DNA of 37,130 nt, taken from NCBI GenBank assembly GCA_017459725.1, contig JAFUCL010000003.1, positions 1-37,130 of the forward strand, written 5' to 3'. Positions 23,644 through 32,669 of this stretch are shown piece by piece. The position numbers and the translations under genes are program-made. This DNA is from Solobacterium sp. (GTDB lineage Bacteria > Bacillota_I > Bacilli_A > Erysipelotrichales > Erysipelotrichaceae). The notes under the pieces are model-generated. The model saw only the letters and a program-made list of their open reading frames with translations. It was not told the DNA's origin and ran no database searches. Numbering within the stretch: position 1 is the stretch's first letter; each line of letters starts with the position of its first letter.

Positions 23644-26600
23644 ATGGATAACAGAGTAAAGGAAACTCTTGCGAAGATGACGTTGGAGGAGAAAATATCT
23701 CTCTGCAACGGTACGGATTTCTGGCACAGCAGGGCATTTGAAAAGTACGGTATTCCTTTCATCACGATGTCGGATGGCCCCCACGGACTTCGTGTGCAGA
23801 AGGGTGACGCGGATATGCTGGGCGTCAATGTATCCGAACCCGCCACATGTTTCCCCACCGCTGTCGCAAGCGGGGCGTCATGGGACCGCGGACTTCTGAA
23901 AGAAGAGGGCAGAGCAATCGGTGAAGAAGGCCTTTCATATGGCGTCGATGTCGTGCTCGGTCCGGGCGTCAATATCAAACGGGATCCGAGATGCGGACGG
24001 AATTTCGAATACTTCTCCGAGGATCCCTTTCTGGCAGGTGAAATGGGAACTGCCTGGGTGCAGGGTGCTGAGAGCACCGGCATCGGTACAAGTCTGAAAC
24101 ATTTCGCAGCCAACAGTCAGGAATTCAAACGCTTCAACGGAAACAGCCAGTTGGATGAGCGCACTCTGCGTGAAATCTATCTGCCTGCTTTCGAAACAAC
24201 TGTGAAAAAAGCGCAGCCTGCCACGGTCATGTGCGCGTATCCCATGCTCAACGGCGTGCACTGCAGCGATAACAAAAAACTGCTGAACGATATCCTCCGT
24301 GATGAATGGGGCTTTGAAGGCCTGGTCGTTACGGACTGGGGAGCGCTTTGCGACCGTGTAAAAGCCATGGAAGCAGGCTGTGATCTTTCCATGCCCGGCG
24401 GCAGTGATTACATGGAAGACCGTGTGGCTGCGGCAGTGCGTGAGGGGACACTTCCCGAAAGTGCAGTGGATGCCTGCGCGGCACGCGTGATCCGTCTTGC
24501 GCTGCGGTCACAGGAAAACAAAAAAGAACAGCCTTTCGATATGGAAGCGCACAATGGGACCGCAGAAAAAGTCGCTGCCGGCGGTGCGGTCCTTCTGAAA
24601 AACGAAGACAATATCCTGCCGCTGAAGAAGGAAGATATCGTCCTGATTGGAGACATGGCGCAGAATATGCGTTATCAGGGCTCCGGGTCGAGCCATATCA
24701 ATCCGACAAAGCTCACAAGCCTCAGAGACGTTCTGCCCGATGTGCCGTTCGCGGCGTGCTGTAGCGCAGACGGTGAAGTAACGGACGAAAGCCTGAGTGA
24801 AGCGGTCCGTCTGGCTGAAAATGCAAAGACAGCCGTCATCTGCGCCGGCCTTCCGGATATCTATGAATCCGAAGGGTTTGACCGTGAAGATCTGCGGATG
24901 CCTGCAGGTCATGTACGCATGATCGAAGCAGTAGCAGCGGTCAATCCGAACACCGTCGTCGTCCTCTTCTGCGGCTGCGCGGTGGAAGTTCCGTGGATCG
25001 ATAAAGTAAAAGCGGTGCTGTATATGGGCCTTCCCGGCCAGTCCGGCGGGCAGGCAGCCGGGGATATCCTGATGGGAAAGGTGAATCCTTCAGGCAAACT
25101 GACGGAAACATGGCCGCTGAAACTTTCCGACGTTCCTTCCTATGAGACATTCGGAAAGAAGTATACGCATTACAGTGAAGGCCTCTATGTCGGTTACCGG
25201 TATTATCAGAAGGCAGGAGTTCCGGTGCGCTTCCCGTTCGGATACGGTCTCAGTTATACATCATTCGAGTACAGTGATTTCAAAGCGGACAAATATCATG
25301 CGGCCGCAAAGATCACCAATACAGGAAATACAGCCGGTGCGGAGATCGTACAGCTGTATGTGAAAGCACCGCAGGACGGTCTTTACCGCCCTGTACGGGA
25401 ACTCAAAGGGTTTGCGAAAGTATTCCTCGAGCCGGGTGAAACAAAAGAAGTCAGTTTTGATCTGAATGAGCGCAGTTACGCGGTATGGACAGACGGATGG
25501 AAAGTTCCTTCCGGCACATACGGGATCGAGATCGGTACTTCCTCGGAGGATATCCGTATGACGGCGGATATCACTGTTGAGGGTGAAGAAATGCCGGTTC
25601 CTTCCTGGCAGCAGGGAAGCTGGTATGAAAAACCGCAGGGCCATCCTTCAGACCGGGACTTTGAAACAATATTTGGCGGTCCGATACAGAAAGAGCCTGA
25701 AATCCGTAAAGGACAGTTCACTATGGAAATGTCCACGATGGAAATGAAGGATACTTCTCCTATTATGAACATGATGTTTAAGATCACGGAGAAGACCATT
25801 GCGAAGGGGTTCGGCGGGAAAGCCGATTACAGCAATCCGACGTTCAAAATGATGGTCATGTCCGGTGCCGACGCACCTCTGCGCGCGACAGTACTGTCAT
25901 CCGGCGGAGTGTTCCCGGCGAATGTTGCGGAAGGCATGCTGGAGATGGCAAACGGTCATATGTCTGAAGGAATCAGGAAATTTGCCGTAAAAAAGCCGGC
26001 GGAGAAAAAGACAAAGACAAGCGCAATGCACAGGTTTCTCTTCAGTGTTCTGATGAAGAACAAACACATCTATGATCCTGAAAATCCGCGGGACTACGCC
26101 GCTGCGAGACAGTCGGAGATCGACAGTGTGAAAATGATCAGGATCCCCAGCAAGATCAGGATATTCCGCTCATATCTCGGAAGAGTTCCCGCGGTATGGA
26201 TCTCAAAGGAGAATAACCCGCTTGACAGGATCGTCCTGTATATCCATGGCGGCGGCTTCGTCACGGGATCCACAGAAGCCCGAAAAGGCTTCACATCCTA
26301 TATTGCGGATAAGCTCGGCCTGAATGTCGTTTCGATCGATTACCGTCTTGCGCCGGAACATCCGTTCCCGGCCGGACCGGATGACTGTTTTGAAGCGTAT
26401 AATGCACTTCGGGAAAAATACAGGGCGGACCGGATCGTCCTGCTTGGCGAAAGCGCCGGCGGAAACCTCATTTTATCACTGCTGCTGCAGATAAAAGACG
26501 CTGGACTGCCTCTGCCCGCAGGGACGTTCGCGATCGCTCCGGCCGTACAGTTTGACAAAGAACTGGACAGCTACAGGGACAATGCGGACACGGACTGCAT

Positions 26601-26955
26601 CGTGGCAAATCTGTCCGGTGAAGTCTTTGACACATATCTCTGTTCACGGGATGAAGCGGTAACAAAAGATCCCAAGGCAGCGCCGTATTACGGTGACTTC
26701 ACAGGCTGCACGCCGGTCGTTCTCTGGGCGTCCGAAACAGAAGTCCTGCTTGACGACAGCCTGATCATGTTTGAAAAGCTGAAGGAACAGGGTGTTGTCA
26801 CGAAGCTGTATCTGCGTGACGGCATGATGCATACATGGATGATCATTCCGAACTTTGCGGAATCAAAGAAGGATCTGGCGATCCTTGGAAAAGATATGCA
26901 TCTTGCACTGAACGGAAAACTCAGTGCTGCGTCTGAACCGGTCAAACTTGACTGA
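23644..26955 (+). CDS. GH3 beta-glycosidase fused to an alpha/beta-hydrolase esterase
   Basis: This 1103-residue protein joins two enzymes. The N-terminal GH3 part has the barrel (1-290, nucleophile D231 in VVTDWGAL), the GH3_C domain (about 300-520) and an Fn3-like domain (about 560-650). A helical linker with GMLEMANGHMSEGIRKFAV follows. Residues about 840-1090 form an HSL-type (abhydrolase_3) domain: oxyanion motif HGGG at 868-871, nucleophile S937 in GESAGG, acid E1033 or D1037 in ETEVLLDD, and H1063. A typical GH3 enzyme of this kind is 700-800 residues, so the esterase is an addition. The pair suggests removal of acyl groups and beta-linked sugars from one substrate. There is no signal peptide. 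ATG at 23644 is chosen for AAGGAG 6 bases upstream, which contains the rhamnosidase stop region; earlier in-frame ATGs lie inside the upstream gene. Confidence 0.92.
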   Translation: MDNRVKETLAKMTLEEKISLCNGTDFWHSRAFEKYGIPFITMSDGPHGLRVQKGDADMLGVNVSEPATCFPTAVASGASWDRGLLKEEGRAIGEEGLSYGVDVVLGPGVNIKRDPRCGRNFEYFSEDPFLAGEMGTAWVQGAESTGIGTSLKHFAANSQEFKRFNGNSQLDERTLREIYLPAFETTVKKAQPATVMCAYPMLNGVHCSDNKKLLNDILRDEWGFEGLVVTDWGALCDRVKAMEAGCDLSMPGGSDYMEDRVAAAVREGTLPESAVDACAARVIRLALRSQENKKEQPFDMEAHNGTAEKVAAGGAVLLKNEDNILPLKKEDIVLIGDMAQNMRYQGSGSSHINPTKLTSLRDVLPDVPFAACCSADGEVTDESLSEAVRLAENAKTAVICAGLPDIYESEGFDREDLRMPAGHVRMIEAVAAVNPNTVVVLFCGCAVEVPWIDKVKAVLYMGLPGQSGGQAAGDILMGKVNPSGKLTETWPLKLSDVPSYETFGKKYTHYSEGLYVGYRYYQKAGVPVRFPFGYGLSYTSFEYSDFKADKYHAAAKITNTGNTAGAEIVQLYVKAPQDGLYRPVRELKGFAKVFLEPGETKEVSFDLNERSYAVWTDGWKVPSGTYGIEIGTSSEDIRMTADITVEGEEMPVPSWQQGSWYEKPQGHPSDRDFETIFGGPIQKEPEIRKGQFTMEMSTMEMKDTSPIMNMMFKITEKTIAKGFGGKADYSNPTFKMMVMSGADAPLRATVLSSGGVFPANVAEGMLEMANGHMSEGIRKFAVKKPAEKKTKTSAMHRFLFSVLMKNKHIYDPENPRDYAAARQSEIDSVKMIRIPSKIRIFRSYLGRVPAVWISKENNPLDRIVLYIHGGGFVTGSTEARKGFTSYIADKLGLNVVSIDYRLAPEHPFPAGPDDCFEAYNALREKYRADRIVLLGESAGGNLILSLLLQIKDAGLPLPAGTFAIAPAVQFDKELDSYRDNADTDCIVANLSGEVFDTYLCSRDEAVTKDPKAAPYYGDFTGCTPVVLWASETEVLLDDSLIMFEKLKEQGVVTKLYLRDGMMHTWMIIPNFAESKKDLAILGKDMHLALNGKLSAASEPVKLD

Positions 26956-26970
26956 GAACTGGAGATCATT

Positions 26971-29502
26971 ATGAAAGCGATTCGTCTTAGAACAGAATAT
27001 CTGAAGGATACCCTCGGGATCGATGTGCAGAAGCCGCGCCTGATGTGGAACTGCGAAGGCGGTATAAAGCAGAAAGCGTATCAGATCGTCACGGATGAAT
27101 GGGACAGCGGAATGATTGAAAGTTCAGCCATGCATGCTGTTTATCCGAAAGAACTGAACGACAGACAGCGCGTGACATGGAAGATCCGCCTCTGGGATGA
27201 AAACAGTGAACCCGGCGAATGGAGCGAAGCATTCTTTGAAACGGGCATCTCCTGCTGGCAGGCGGAATGGATCACGGGAAACTATAAAGTGAACAAGAAG
27301 GAGCGCTATCCAGTCGATTGTTTCAGAAAGTCCTTCTCTCTGGAAAAAACACCTGTGAAAGCACGCCTGTATATCACTGCGTGCGGCCTGTATGAGGCTG
27401 AACTCAACGGCAGTAAAGCCGGTGACTTCTACATGGCGCCGGGCTATACCGACTACCGCAAACGTGTGCAGTATCAGACTTACGACGTGACAGACATGCT
27501 GTGTAAAGGCAGAAATGAACTGACCGTACAGCTGGCTGACGGCTGGTACCGCGGTTCATGCGGCGCCAACGGCATCGAACACCAGTACGGCACCGAGACA
27601 AAACTGCTCGCCCAGCTGGAAATCACGCTTGAAGACGGCACTATGATGACAGTCGTCAGCGATGACAGCTGGGACTGGTCGAACGACGGTCCGATCCGCT
27701 TTGCGGACAACAAAGACGGGGAGATCATCGAGGCTTTCCGGGTACCGCTGTACCGCCAGAAAGCCAAAGTCACAAAACACAATGTGATCCCTTCCGCTTC
27801 GAACAATGTCCCGGTTACGGAACATGAACAGTTCAAGCCGGTGCTTATCACAACACCATCCGGCAAAACAGTCCTTGATTTCGGACAGAATATACAGGGT
27901 CATGCGTCGTTCAGACTGAACGCACATGCGGGTCAGAGGATATTCCTGCGCTTCGGCGAACTGATCGACAAAGACGGGGAATTCACACAGGACAACATCC
28001 AGCTGGCAAACAGGGGAAAACTGACGCCGCTGCAGCAGGTGGAATACTTCACGAAAGAAGGCCTGAATGAATACAGGACACGGTTTGCCGTATTCGGATT
28101 CCGGTATGTCCTGGTTGAAACCGATGTTCCGTTTAAGCCGGAGGACTTTACGGCCCATGCCGTCTATTCCGATCTGGAACGCACAGGCTGGTTCAGCTGT
28201 TCCAAAGAACTGCTGAACCGGTTCTTTGACGCGACAGTCTGGAGTGCAAAAGGCAATCATCTGGACATTCCGACCGACTGTCCGACCCGGGAGCGCCATG
28301 GCTGGACAGGAGATGCGCAGCTGTTCTTTACAACGGCTTCCTATCTCTTCAGTTTTGCGCCGTTTGCCCGGAAATATCTGAACGACATCTATGACTGGCA
28401 GCGGAAAAACGGACGGCTGCCGCACATTGCGCCGGAAGGCGGCTCTGATTTCTACATGTGGACGATGAACGGTTCGGTAGGATGGTCGGATGTCGGGGTA
28501 TTGATACCTTGGCGCTTTGCGCAGATTTTCAATGATGAATCGATTCTGCGTGAATATTATGAAGGCATGGTGAAATATGCCCGCTTCATGGAAAGCCGCA
28601 TCGGCAGAACAACGCCGGTATTCTCTGATCATATAAAGCTTTCCAGAGAAAACCGGAAGTATTTCGTAAATACCGGACAGAGCTATGGCGAATGGGCGGA
28701 GCCTGTTGATGTGGACGGAGGTTTCAGATGGCAGGATTTCGTCAAACCCCATCCGGAGGTTTCGACGGCCTATACAGCCTATATCATGCGTCTGATGAGT
28801 GAGATCGCAGAAAGACTCGGCCATAAGGAGGACGCGGAAGAATTCAGCAGATATGCGGACGGCTGTAAAAAGGCATACCAGGAACTTGTTTCCGGCGGTG
28901 AATATTCACTGGATACCGACCGTCAGGCACAGCTTGTCCGTCCTCTGTACATGGATCTATTAACGGAAGAACAGACGGTATACGCGAAAAAACGTCTGAT
29001 CACGGCACTGGAAAACTACGGATGGCGCCTGGGCACAGGTTTCCTGTCCACACCACTGATCCTGTATGTCCTTTCGTCCTACGATACGGATGCCGCATAC
29101 CGTCTTCTTGAAAACGAGGAGATCCCGGGCTGGCTCTCCATGCCGAAACAGGGGGCGACAACCATCTGGGAAAGCTGGGAAGGCCCCAACGCACAGGGCA
29201 CGGTCGCGTCGCTTAATCATTATTCCAAAGGTGCTGTGGTGGAATGGCTGTTCTCGACTATGTGCGGGATCAATGTCGCGGGAGAGAATCATTTTGTCAT
29301 CAGGCCACTTCCCGGAGGAAGCTTCACATGGGCCGAGGCATCTTACAGAAGTGTTTTCGGAACAGTAAAAGTCCGCTGGGAAAAGAATGACAGAAAGACC
29401 GTGTATACGATCAGTATTCCCGCAAACTGTACAGCAGAGATCCGTTTGCCGGGAGGCATGACAGAAACTGTATGCGCAGGAGAATACATCTTTGAAGAGT
29501 GA
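26971..29502 (+). CDS. Alpha-L-rhamnosidase 2 (GH78)
   Basis: The 843-residue GH78 enzyme has the same domain order as rhamnosidase 1 but without the C-terminal helical extension. Motifs include YITACGLYEAELNG, GYTDYRKRVQYQTYDVT, the signature DIPTDCPTRERHGWTGDA, and the catalytic base E734 in TTIWESW. The two rhamnosidases differ widely outside these motifs, so they are not a recent duplication and probably take different linkages or aglycones. It starts 15 bases after the GH3-esterase stop with a modest GGAG site, and belongs to the same operon. No secretion signal is present. Confidence 0.93.
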   Translation: MKAIRLRTEYLKDTLGIDVQKPRLMWNCEGGIKQKAYQIVTDEWDSGMIESSAMHAVYPKELNDRQRVTWKIRLWDENSEPGEWSEAFFETGISCWQAEWITGNYKVNKKERYPVDCFRKSFSLEKTPVKARLYITACGLYEAELNGSKAGDFYMAPGYTDYRKRVQYQTYDVTDMLCKGRNELTVQLADGWYRGSCGANGIEHQYGTETKLLAQLEITLEDGTMMTVVSDDSWDWSNDGPIRFADNKDGEIIEAFRVPLYRQKAKVTKHNVIPSASNNVPVTEHEQFKPVLITTPSGKTVLDFGQNIQGHASFRLNAHAGQRIFLRFGELIDKDGEFTQDNIQLANRGKLTPLQQVEYFTKEGLNEYRTRFAVFGFRYVLVETDVPFKPEDFTAHAVYSDLERTGWFSCSKELLNRFFDATVWSAKGNHLDIPTDCPTRERHGWTGDAQLFFTTASYLFSFAPFARKYLNDIYDWQRKNGRLPHIAPEGGSDFYMWTMNGSVGWSDVGVLIPWRFAQIFNDESILREYYEGMVKYARFMESRIGRTTPVFSDHIKLSRENRKYFVNTGQSYGEWAEPVDVDGGFRWQDFVKPHPEVSTAYTAYIMRLMSEIAERLGHKEDAEEFSRYADGCKKAYQELVSGGEYSLDTDRQAQLVRPLYMDLLTEEQTVYAKKRLITALENYGWRLGTGFLSTPLILYVLSSYDTDAAYRLLENEEIPGWLSMPKQGATTIWESWEGPNAQGTVASLNHYSKGAVVEWLFSTMCGINVAGENHFVIRPLPGGSFTWAEASYRSVFGTVKVRWEKNDRKTVYTISIPANCTAEIRLPGGMTETVCAGEYIFEE

Positions 29503-29529
29503 GTAGTATTTCTCAAAAAATTCTTATGA

Positions 29530-29937
29530 CGCCGGTCCCTGGCCAAACCGCAAGACAGATCAAAACCCACAGAAACGGTGATACTTTACTCACTCTGGTG
29601 GTGTGTGATCGCGGTCTTCCATGGCAAGACAGGCAGCGGCTATCTGACGCAGTTCTATCCGCCGGTCGGCCCTGTCACATATCTGGGCATTACACAGGAC
29701 AGAGACGGCCACTTCAAATTCGTTGTCGCGGAAGGTGAGAATCAGGAAGGCCTGATCTTCACATTCGGTGACACCAACATGCGTACGAAGTTTTCGATCA
29801 GTGCAAGGGAATTCGTCAACAGATGGTCCGGGGCAGGTCCGAGGCATCACATGGCCGCTGCCGCAGGCAGACACATTGACACGATCCTCAAAGTCACAAA
29901 GATCTTCAATGTACCGGTCGACATCGTCACAAGATAA
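29530..29937 (+). pseudogene. 3' remnant of an L-fucose/L-arabinose isomerase-family gene
   Basis: An open frame bounded upstream by TGA at 29527 encodes about 110 protein-like residues: HGKTGSGYLTQFYPPVGPVT, GHFKFVVAEGENQEG, FTFGDTNMRTKFS and the end segment WSGAGPRHHMAAAAGRHIDT. The AEGE segment, GDTN and the late HH are typical of the C-terminal domain of fucose/arabinose isomerase-type proteins, which are 450-500 residues long. The N-terminal three quarters are missing, and no start codon with a ribosome site is present (a GTG at 29578 is a poor candidate). It is therefore a truncated gene, caught between the rhamnosidase and SDR genes. The original enzyme probably isomerised a sugar released by the neighbouring hydrolases. 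Confidence 0.6.
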
Positions 29938-29966
29938 TGTTTCTGATTACACAAGGAGGAAAACCT

Positions 29967-30980
29967 ATGAAAGTATTCATGATCGGCGGCACCGGACTGC
30001 TGGGCAGTGAGGCCGCCAAAGTCCTGATCGAAAGAGGACATGAAGTATTATCCATCGCTCTGCCGCCGCTGCCGAAAGGCGCGGTACTCCCGGAGAAAAT
30101 GATAATCGAATTCGGCAATTATCTCGAAATGAGTGATGATGAACTGCGTGAAAAACTGGCCGGCTGTGAAGGATTTGTCTTTGCGGCAGGTGTGGATGAA
30201 AGAGTCGAAGGTCCATCACCAATCTATGACCTGTATAAAAAGTACAATATCGATCCGGTCAAAAGACTGCTTGGTTTATGCAAGGAATGCGGTGTAAAGC
30301 ATGCGGTGATCTGCGGTTCTTATTTCTCATACTTTGCCAAGAAATGGCCGGAAAAGCAGCTGACAAAATGGCATCCGTATATCCGCAGCAGAATTGATCA
30401 GGAAAATGAAGCGATGAAGTTCGCGGATGATGGCTTCAGCGTCGCGGTTCTGGAACTGCCGTATATCTTCGGCACACAGCCTGGCAGAAAACCGGTCTGG
30501 GTATTCCTTGTTGAACAGGTCATGTCGATGAAAGGCGTTACGCTTTATCCAAAAGGCGGCACGACCATGGTTACCGTGCATCAGGTCGGCCAGGCCATTG
30601 CCGGCGCCCTGGAAAAAACCGAAGGCGGCAGATGCTGGCCGATCGGCTACTACAACATGACATGGAAGGAAATGCTGAAGATCGTTCATAAATATATGGA
30701 CTGCCCGGAAAGACCTGTCATCACGATTCCCAACTGGATGTATGCGATGGGCGGAAAGCAGATCATCAGGGAACAGCAGGAAAAAGGTATCCAGGGCGGT
30801 CTGGAGATGGTGAAGTTCACCGATATCATGTGCGCCAATACATTCATTTCCAAGACAGAAGGATGTATTCCGCTCGGCGTACAGCCGGATGATATAGAAG
30901 GGGCCATCGGTGACAGCATTCTCCTTTGCCGGGATATCCTGGAAAACAAGACGGAAACGATCGGGATGAAGGGGGAATGA
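29967..30980 (+). CDS. NAD-dependent epimerase/dehydratase-like extended SDR (YxxxR variant)
   Basis: The 337-residue protein has a Rossmann fold with the cofactor motif GGTGLLG (residues 7-13) and family-like LELPYIFGTQPGRKP and TMVTVHQVGQAI segments. The position of the catalytic YxxxK pair reads Y138-IRS-R142, with Arg replacing the usual Lys. The enzyme may therefore act differently or only bind nucleotide. The ATG at 29967 has AAGGAGG 8 bases upstream; an in-frame ATG at 29937 lies at the stop of the isomerase remnant. The next SDR gene overlaps or abuts its stop (ATGA), so the two are likely partners. Possible roles are oxidation or epimerisation of a sugar, or reduction of an aglycone. 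Confidence 0.8.
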   Translation: MKVFMIGGTGLLGSEAAKVLIERGHEVLSIALPPLPKGAVLPEKMIIEFGNYLEMSDDELREKLAGCEGFVFAAGVDERVEGPSPIYDLYKKYNIDPVKRLLGLCKECGVKHAVICGSYFSYFAKKWPEKQLTKWHPYIRSRIDQENEAMKFADDGFSVAVLELPYIFGTQPGRKPVWVFLVEQVMSMKGVTLYPKGGTTMVTVHQVGQAIAGALEKTEGGRCWPIGYYNMTWKEMLKIVHKYMDCPERPVITIPNWMYAMGGKQIIREQQEKGIQGGLEMVKFTDIMCANTFISKTEGCIPLGVQPDDIEGAIGDSILLCRDILENKTETIGMKGE

Positions 30981-30982
30981 TC

Positions 30983-32512
30983 ATGAAAAGAATGCGTGTG
31001 TTCATGACCGGTGCCGGCGGCGGCATGGGTTATGAAAGCTTCAAACAGATGGAAAAGGATCTGGGGGAGCTGTATGATCTGGTGATCCTCGTTCGCGACA
31101 GTGATAAAAACCGCAGACTGTTCGAGCGGTATATCGGCACAAAAGGTTTCACAGTCATCTTCGGTGATCTTCTGAACAAGGATGATGTCATGGAATGCGT
31201 GAGAAGAAGTGATCTGTGTCTGCATATCGCCGCTTTTGTTTCGCCGGCCGCGGATTATCACCCGGATCGGGCGATGAAGAACAACTACGGTTCCACAAAA
31301 AACATCATCGAAGCCGCAAAGGAACTGGGCAAAGAAGACACATACAAATTCGTCTATATCGGCACCGTTGCGGAAACAGGCGACCGCATGCCGCCGATTC
31401 ACTGGGGCAGAGTCGGAGATCCGATCAAACCGAGCATGTTCGATTACTATGCCGTATCCAAAGTCGCCGCTGAACGTTATGTCATTGAGAGCGGCCTGAA
31501 ATACTGGGTATCGCTGCGTCAGACCGGCATCATGGGTCCGGCAATGGCGAAGATCCGCGATGCCATCCAGTTCCATAACTGCATCGACAATGTCCTGGAA
31601 TATGTATCCGACCGAGACAGCGGCAGGGCAATGCGAAACCTGTGCGCCTTTGATGCAGACGGCACCCTGGATCCGTCCTTCTGGGGACACATCTACAATA
31701 TCGGCGGCGGTGAAAGCTGCCGCATTGATACCGGAAAGATGTATGAAATCATGTATGGCAAGCTGGGCTTCACTTCCCTGGATTCCGTAATTGAACCGAA
31801 ATATACTGCCACCCGCAATTTTCACGGCCAGTATTATCTGGATTCCGACAAGCTGGAAAACTATCTGCATTTCCGCTGTGATTCCATGGAGTATTTCTAT
31901 GACGCCTACATGAAGGAACTTGGCGCCGCAAGAGGATTCGGCAATCTGATCAATAAAGTACCAAAGGGCCAGGAACTGATGGGCAGCATCATCCGGAAGA
32001 CATTTGAACCACTGTATCACAGTGAACACGGCACAAAGCATTTTATCGAGGATAATGTGGAAGATCATATCGACGCCTACTGGGGCAGCAGAAAGACCTG
32101 GGAGGAAATACCGGAAAAATACAGCGAGCTGAAACGGTTCACGGACTGGGATACGGTTGTTGAAATCGATCATGGCTATGACGAAACAAAACCGGAAGCA
32201 GAACTGGATCTTGAGGATATGAAGAAGGCCGCTGAATTCCGCGGCGGCGTATGCCTCAGCAATGAAATGGTCAAGGGAGACTGGAAAACAAAGCTGAAGT
32301 TCAGATGTGCCTTCGGCCATGAATTCACAGCCAGCCCCCGTCTTGTTCTGGAAGGAGGCCACTGGTGCGATGAGTGTGAACGTAAGAGCTGGAATTACGG
32401 CAACCGCGCCAAGGTGGATCCGTTCTTTGCCCAGGTATGGAAACCTCTTCATGATGAAGATGAAACCAGGGAATACCCGAAGGCTGTTTCGGAAACGGAC
32501 ATTGACAAATAA
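30983..32512 (+). CDS. Extended SDR with C-terminal zinc-ribbon
   Basis: The 510-residue protein is longer than normal extended SDRs (about 310-350). Residues 1-330 form the SDR: cofactor loop MTGAGGGMG (8-16), HIAAFVSPAADY, TVAETGDR and the catalytic pair Y156-AVS-K160. A linker of about 100 residues, rich in charged and aromatic residues, follows. Residues about 440-470 form a zinc-ribbon-like unit with C442, H446, C462 and C465 (CxxxH...CxxC). ATG at 30983 has GGGGGA 6 bases upstream; an in-frame ATG at 30977 overlaps the previous stop. It is the last gene before a strong terminator. The substrate is unknown; the zinc ribbon could bind nucleic acid, a partner protein or simply stabilise a lid. 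Confidence 0.82.
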   Translation: MKRMRVFMTGAGGGMGYESFKQMEKDLGELYDLVILVRDSDKNRRLFERYIGTKGFTVIFGDLLNKDDVMECVRRSDLCLHIAAFVSPAADYHPDRAMKNNYGSTKNIIEAAKELGKEDTYKFVYIGTVAETGDRMPPIHWGRVGDPIKPSMFDYYAVSKVAAERYVIESGLKYWVSLRQTGIMGPAMAKIRDAIQFHNCIDNVLEYVSDRDSGRAMRNLCAFDADGTLDPSFWGHIYNIGGGESCRIDTGKMYEIMYGKLGFTSLDSVIEPKYTATRNFHGQYYLDSDKLENYLHFRCDSMEYFYDAYMKELGAARGFGNLINKVPKGQELMGSIIRKTFEPLYHSEHGTKHFIEDNVEDHIDAYWGSRKTWEEIPEKYSELKRFTDWDTVVEIDHGYDETKPEAELDLEDMKKAAEFRGGVCLSNEMVKGDWKTKLKFRCAFGHEFTASPRLVLEGGHWCDECERKSWNYGNRAKVDPFFAQVWKPLHDEDETREYPKAVSETDIDK

Positions 32513-32526
32513 TTTACTGTATATAT

Positions 32527-32559
32527 AAAAGAGATTCTGTTCGTTCAGAATCTCTTTTT
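32527..32559. terminator. Strong terminator ending the glycoside locus
   Basis: AAAAGAGATTCTG (32527-32539) pairs perfectly with CAGAATCTCTTTT (32546-32558) around TTCGTT, ending in TTTTT. It can act on both strands and so also ends the minus-strand integrase region. Confidence 0.88.
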
Positions 32560-32669
32560 CAGACGTTAACAGTGCTTCATAACAGCCTGTGAAACCTCCG
32601 AAAAGTTCGTTCCGCAAAGCTGTGAGAGGGGTCATCTCCGTATAGTTCACGTTCATGCATTTGTTCGGA

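Noticed and set aside
27556-28824. 422-codon minus-strand open frame over rhamnosidase 2
   Set aside because: It lies antisense to a gene with intact GH78 motifs and has no family features of its own.
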